Source: Candidatus Omnitrophica bacterium UBA1443 (GTDB taxonomy: Bacteria > Omnitrophota > Omnitrophia > Omnitrophales > Aquincolibacteriaceae). From it: DNA of 8,393 nt. Numbering within the stretch: the first letter of the stretch is position 1; every line of letters starts with the position of its first letter. Position numbers and translations under genes: made by a program. The stretch spans positions 25,146 to 33,538 of the forward strand of contig DCTJ01000103.1 in assembly GCA_002329545.1 (NCBI GenBank). Reading direction: 5' to 3'. This document shows, piece by piece, positions 6,193 through 8,393 of the stretch. The notes beneath the pieces were generated by a model. It was given only the letters and a program-made list of their open reading frames with translations, searched no databases and was not told the DNA's origin.

Positions 6193-6728
6193 ATACGACT
6201 CTCGTGAGCGTCCGCTACGCGCGCGCCCTTTTTGAGCTCGCCAGACAATCGGGAGAACTGGCCTCAACAGACCAGTGGCTAACCCATTTTTCGGAGGAAA
6301 CAAAACGCTATCCAAAGATGAGTTCGCTCATGCAAAATCCCATTATCGCCACGGATGAAAAAAATGCTTTCCTGGAAAAACTGTTCCCGGCAGGCACGCC
6401 CGCGCTCCTTAAAAATTTCCTGAAGGTTCTTGTCGAAAAAAGGCGCTTTTTGCTTTTCCCGGAAATTCGGGATACTTTTCACGCCATGTTTGAGCGACAG
6501 CAAGGGATTCTCGAAGTAGAACTGTTATCGGCCACTCCGTTCTCAGAGAAACTCCAGGAAAAGCTAAAGCAGGTTCTCGGGTTGAAACTTCGCTCCGAGA
6601 TTCGAATCGTTCCTAGAACGGAACCTTCCTTGCTTGGCGGATTTTTGCTCCGCTTTGCCGGCAAAGAAATCGATTGTTCATTTAAAAACCGTTTTTATGA
6701 GATTGAACAGCAACTATTAACCTGTTAA
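6189..6728 (+). CDS. atpH: ATP synthase F1 subunit delta (OSCP)
   Basis: Connects the top of the alpha/beta hexamer to the b stalk. The 179-residue length is normal. The N-terminal VSVRYARALFELARQSG block is the helix-bundle signature, LKNFLKVLVEKRRFLLFPEI lies in the middle, and the end carries the family motif GGFLLRFAGKEIDCSF followed by a short helix (RFYEIEQQLL). The start is set by GAGGG at 6178-6182 and the four-base overlap with atpF. The stop codon lies inside a predicted hairpin in the gap before atpA. Confidence 0.94.
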   Translation: MNTTLVSVRYARALFELARQSGELASTDQWLTHFSEETKRYPKMSSLMQNPIIATDEKNAFLEKLFPAGTPALLKNFLKVLVEKRRFLLFPEIRDTFHAMFERQQGILEVELLSATPFSEKLQEKLKQVLGLKLRSEIRIVPRTEPSLLGGFLLRFAGKEIDCSFKNRFYEIEQQLLTC

Positions 6729-6744
6729 AAAAGGGAAATAGGTT
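6719..6744 (+). promoter_or_regulatory. RNA hairpin spanning the atpH stop codon
   Basis: AACCTGTT at 6719-6726 can pair with AATAGGTT at 6737-6744 (eight pairs, one of them G-U) around a ten-base purine loop. It contains the atpH stop codon and lies in the 85-base gap before atpA. No T run follows, so it is not a terminator. A role in mRNA processing, stability or limiting coupling between delta and alpha is possible but unproven. Confidence 0.35.
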
Positions 6745-6813
6745 GAAAGGGACAGGCGAAAAACTTGCTCGATCCTTACCTTCTAAACCATACCCCGAGT
6801 TTCAAAGGAAATT

Positions 6814-8313
6814 ATGCTAAAACCCGAAGAAGTCACGCAAATTATTGAAAAAGAAATTCAAAAATACCAAACCAGGTTGTCCCTTGAATCCGTTGGGTAC
6901 GTGATTCAGGTCGGTGACGGGATCGCCCGTGTTTACGGCCTTGATGAAGCCATGGCTGGAGAACTGGTGCTGTTTCATAACGGAGTCTCAGGCATGGTGC
7001 TCAACCTTGAACCCCACCATGTCGGAGTCGTGATCTTCGGCGCTGACCGGGAAATCAAGGAGGGCGATCAGGTCAAAAGAACGGGAAAAATCGTTCAGGT
7101 TCCGGTCGGGGAAGGCCTGAAGGGACGGGTCATCAATCCCCTCGGAGACCCCATCGACGGCAAAGGGCCGGTCATTTCTACCAAAATGCGCCCCATCGAA
7201 ACAGTTCCTCCTTCCGTCGTCGAGCGCCAGCCCGTCAAGGAACCTCTCCAAACCGGCATCAAAGCGATTGACTCCATGATCCCGATTGGCCGGGGCCAGC
7301 GCGAACTTGTGATCGGTGACCGTCAAACGGGAAAAACCGCGATCCTGATCGATGCGATTATTAATCAAAAAGACTCGGGGGTTCATTGCGTCTATGTCGC
7401 GATCGGCCAAAAACTCTCAACCGTCGTGGCCATCCGGGACACTCTTGAAAAATACGGTGCCATGGAATACACCACGATTGTATCGGCCTCATCCGAAGAT
7501 CCGGCGCCTTTGCAATACCTCGCGCCTTATTCCGGGGCCGCGATCGGCGAAGAAACCATGCACTCGGGAAAACACGCGCTCGTGGTCTATGACGATCTGT
7601 CAAAACACGCAACAGCCTACCGTCAGATCTCGCTTCTTCTACAGAGACCCCCGGGACGCGAAGCCTTCCCCGGAGACGTTTTTTATCTTCACTCCCGGCT
7701 TCTGGAACGTGCCGCCAAACTGCACGACGATCTCGGAGGTGGATCCATGACCGCCCTCCCGGTCATCGAAACCCAGCTTGGCGATATTTCAGCTTACATT
7801 CCCACCAACGTTATTTCGATTACGGATGGCCAGATCTATCTGGAGGGTGACCTCTTTTTTGCCGGCGTCCGCCCCGCGATTAACGTCGGATTATCGGTTT
7901 CACGCGTTGGGGGAAACGCGCAAACCAAAGCGATGAAACAGGTCGCGGGAATGCTCAGACTCGCGCTCGCCCAGTATCGTGAACTCCAGGCTTTCGCGCA
8001 ACTTTCCACGGATCTTGATAAGGCAACCAAAGATCAGCTCGCCCGTGGCGAACGCATGACCGAGCTCCTCAAACAAAACGATTTAAGCCCCATGCCTCTC
8101 GAGCACCAGGTCGTCGCCATCTTTGCCGGGAATGAAGGCCTTCTGGATGATATCCCCGTCGAAAAGATCAAAGACTTCGAAAAGGGTCTCCTCGATTTTA
8201 TCGACAAGAATTGTCTGGATATTTTCCATGAGATCTCTGAGAAAAAAACAATTTCAGACGCATTAAAAGAAAAAATGAAGAAGGCAGTCTTAAAATTCAA
8301 AAATACTTTTTAA
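6814..8313 (+). CDS. atpA: ATP synthase F1 subunit alpha
   Basis: Regulatory nucleotide-binding subunit of the alpha3beta3 head, at the cytoplasmic face of the membrane. The 499-residue protein aligns over its whole length with bacterial alpha subunits. The Walker A motif GDRQTGKT is at 168-175 with Lys174. The arginine finger is Arg364 in [13 protein letters not shown], completing the beta catalytic site. [43 protein letters not shown] and [10 protein letters not shown] are all intact. The C-terminal region (about 375-499) is the usual helical domain. AAGGA at 6805-6809 is only four bases from the ATG, a rather tight spacing, but no other start fits the family N-terminus ([16 protein letters not shown]). 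It lies 85 bases after atpH, the widest gap within the operon here. Confidence 0.98.
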   Translation: MLKPEEVTQIIEKEIQKYQTRLSLESVGYVIQVGDGIARVYGLDEAMAGELVLFHNGVSGMVLNLEPHHVGVVIFGADREIKEGDQVKRTGKIVQVPVGEGLKGRVINPLGDPIDGKGPVISTKMRPIETVPPSVVERQPVKEPLQTGIKAIDSMIPIGRGQRELVIGDRQTGKTAILIDAIINQKDSGVHCVYVAIGQKLSTVVAIRDTLEKYGAMEYTTIVSASSEDPAPLQYLAPYSGAAIGEETMHSGKHALVVYDDLSKHATAYRQISLLLQRPPGREAFPGDVFYLHSRLLERAAKLHDDLGGGSMTALPVIETQLGDISAYIPTNVISITDGQIYLEGDLFFAGVRPAINVGLSVSRVGGNAQTKAMKQVAGMLRLALAQYRELQAFAQLSTDLDKATKDQLARGERMTELLKQNDLSPMPLEHQVVAIFAGNEGLLDDIPVEKIKDFEKGLLDFIDKNCLDIFHEISEKKTISDALKEKMKKAVLKFKNTF

Positions 8314-8327
8314 TAGGGGCTCCGGCG

Positions 8328-8346
8328 AACGCCAAACGTTTGCGTT
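8328..8346 (+). promoter_or_regulatory. Small hairpin in the atpA-atpG gap
   Basis: AACGC at 8328-8332 pairs with GCGTT at 8342-8346, and the loop contains most of the palindrome CAAACGTTTG at 8333-8342. Two further Ts then CC follow, so it is too weak for a clear terminator. It may slow polymerase or affect message stability between alpha and gamma. Confidence 0.25.
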
Positions 8347-8373
8347 TTCCATCCCCCGTTTTCCGAGAGAAAT

Positions 8374-8393
8374 ATGAGCGGCCAATTACGCAC
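8374..8393 (+). CDS. atpG: ATP synthase F1 subunit gamma, first codons only
   Basis: An ATG 60 bases after the atpA stop opens a frame reading M-S-G-Q-L-R before the window ends. Gamma is the gene expected after alpha in bacterial atp operons, and many gamma subunits begin with a short M-x-x-x-L-R segment. The ribosome site is weak (GAGAG about five bases before the ATG). Identity rests on position and six residues, so it is tentative. Confidence 0.6.

Noticed and set aside
6988..7410. Minus-strand open frame opposite atpA
   Set aside because: Overlaps the nucleotide-binding domain of a highly conserved gene and has no support of its own.

Overview
The window holds two co-directional (+ strand) gene modules separated by about 290 bases of non-coding DNA. 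The combination of a nucleotide-sugar pathway used for O-antigen or capsule and a conventional F-type ATP synthase operon points to a bacterial chromosome, most likely of a Gram-negative bacterium. The ATP synthase a subunit has a serine-rich S-S-E-D segment after the essential arginine instead of the common G-N-M-x-A-G-E form. This resembles sequences I associate with the PVC/Omnitrophota side of the tree, but the taxonomic guess is weak.

Left module (2-4040): four tightly packed genes for making a UDP-activated amino-deoxy sugar. They are a CapE/WbjB/FnlA-type UDP-GlcNAc 4,6-dehydratase/5-epimerase, an extended-SDR (GalE/WbpP-like) epimerase, an RmlD-like 4-reductase, and a CapG/WbjD/FnlC-type UDP-GlcNAc 2-epimerase homologue. 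Overlapping or nearly overlapping starts suggest one transcript with coupled translation. The reductase is a short stand-alone SDR without the C-terminal cupin (3-epimerase) domain of CapF. The encoded route therefore looks more like UDP-L-RhaNAc/UDP-L-QuiNAc than UDP-L-FucNAc.

Spacer (4041-4332): a possible terminator lies just after the 2-epimerase gene. Next comes a weak promoter candidate, then two adjacent small hairpins that look like a REP-type palindromic repeat. The ATP synthase transcript probably starts in this spacer.

Right module (4333-8393): ATP synthase genes in the order atpZ-like, atpB (a), atpE (c), atpF (b), atpH (delta), atpA (alpha), and the first codons of atpG (gamma), which is cut by the window end. 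All key catalytic and proton-path residues examined are present. The c subunit lacks the Gln and Ser ligands of sodium-binding rings, so the enzyme is predicted to be proton-driven. The c subunit also carries Ala/Ser/Ala/Ala in place of most of the helix-1 glycine motif, a change linked in other bacteria to larger c-rings. Small hairpins sit in the atpH-atpA and atpA-atpG gaps.

Most of the window is ordinary housekeeping or surface-sugar biosynthesis. I found no evidence for a wholly new system. The points most worth a second look are the c-ring glycine-motif replacement and the cupin-less reductase with its extra epimerase.
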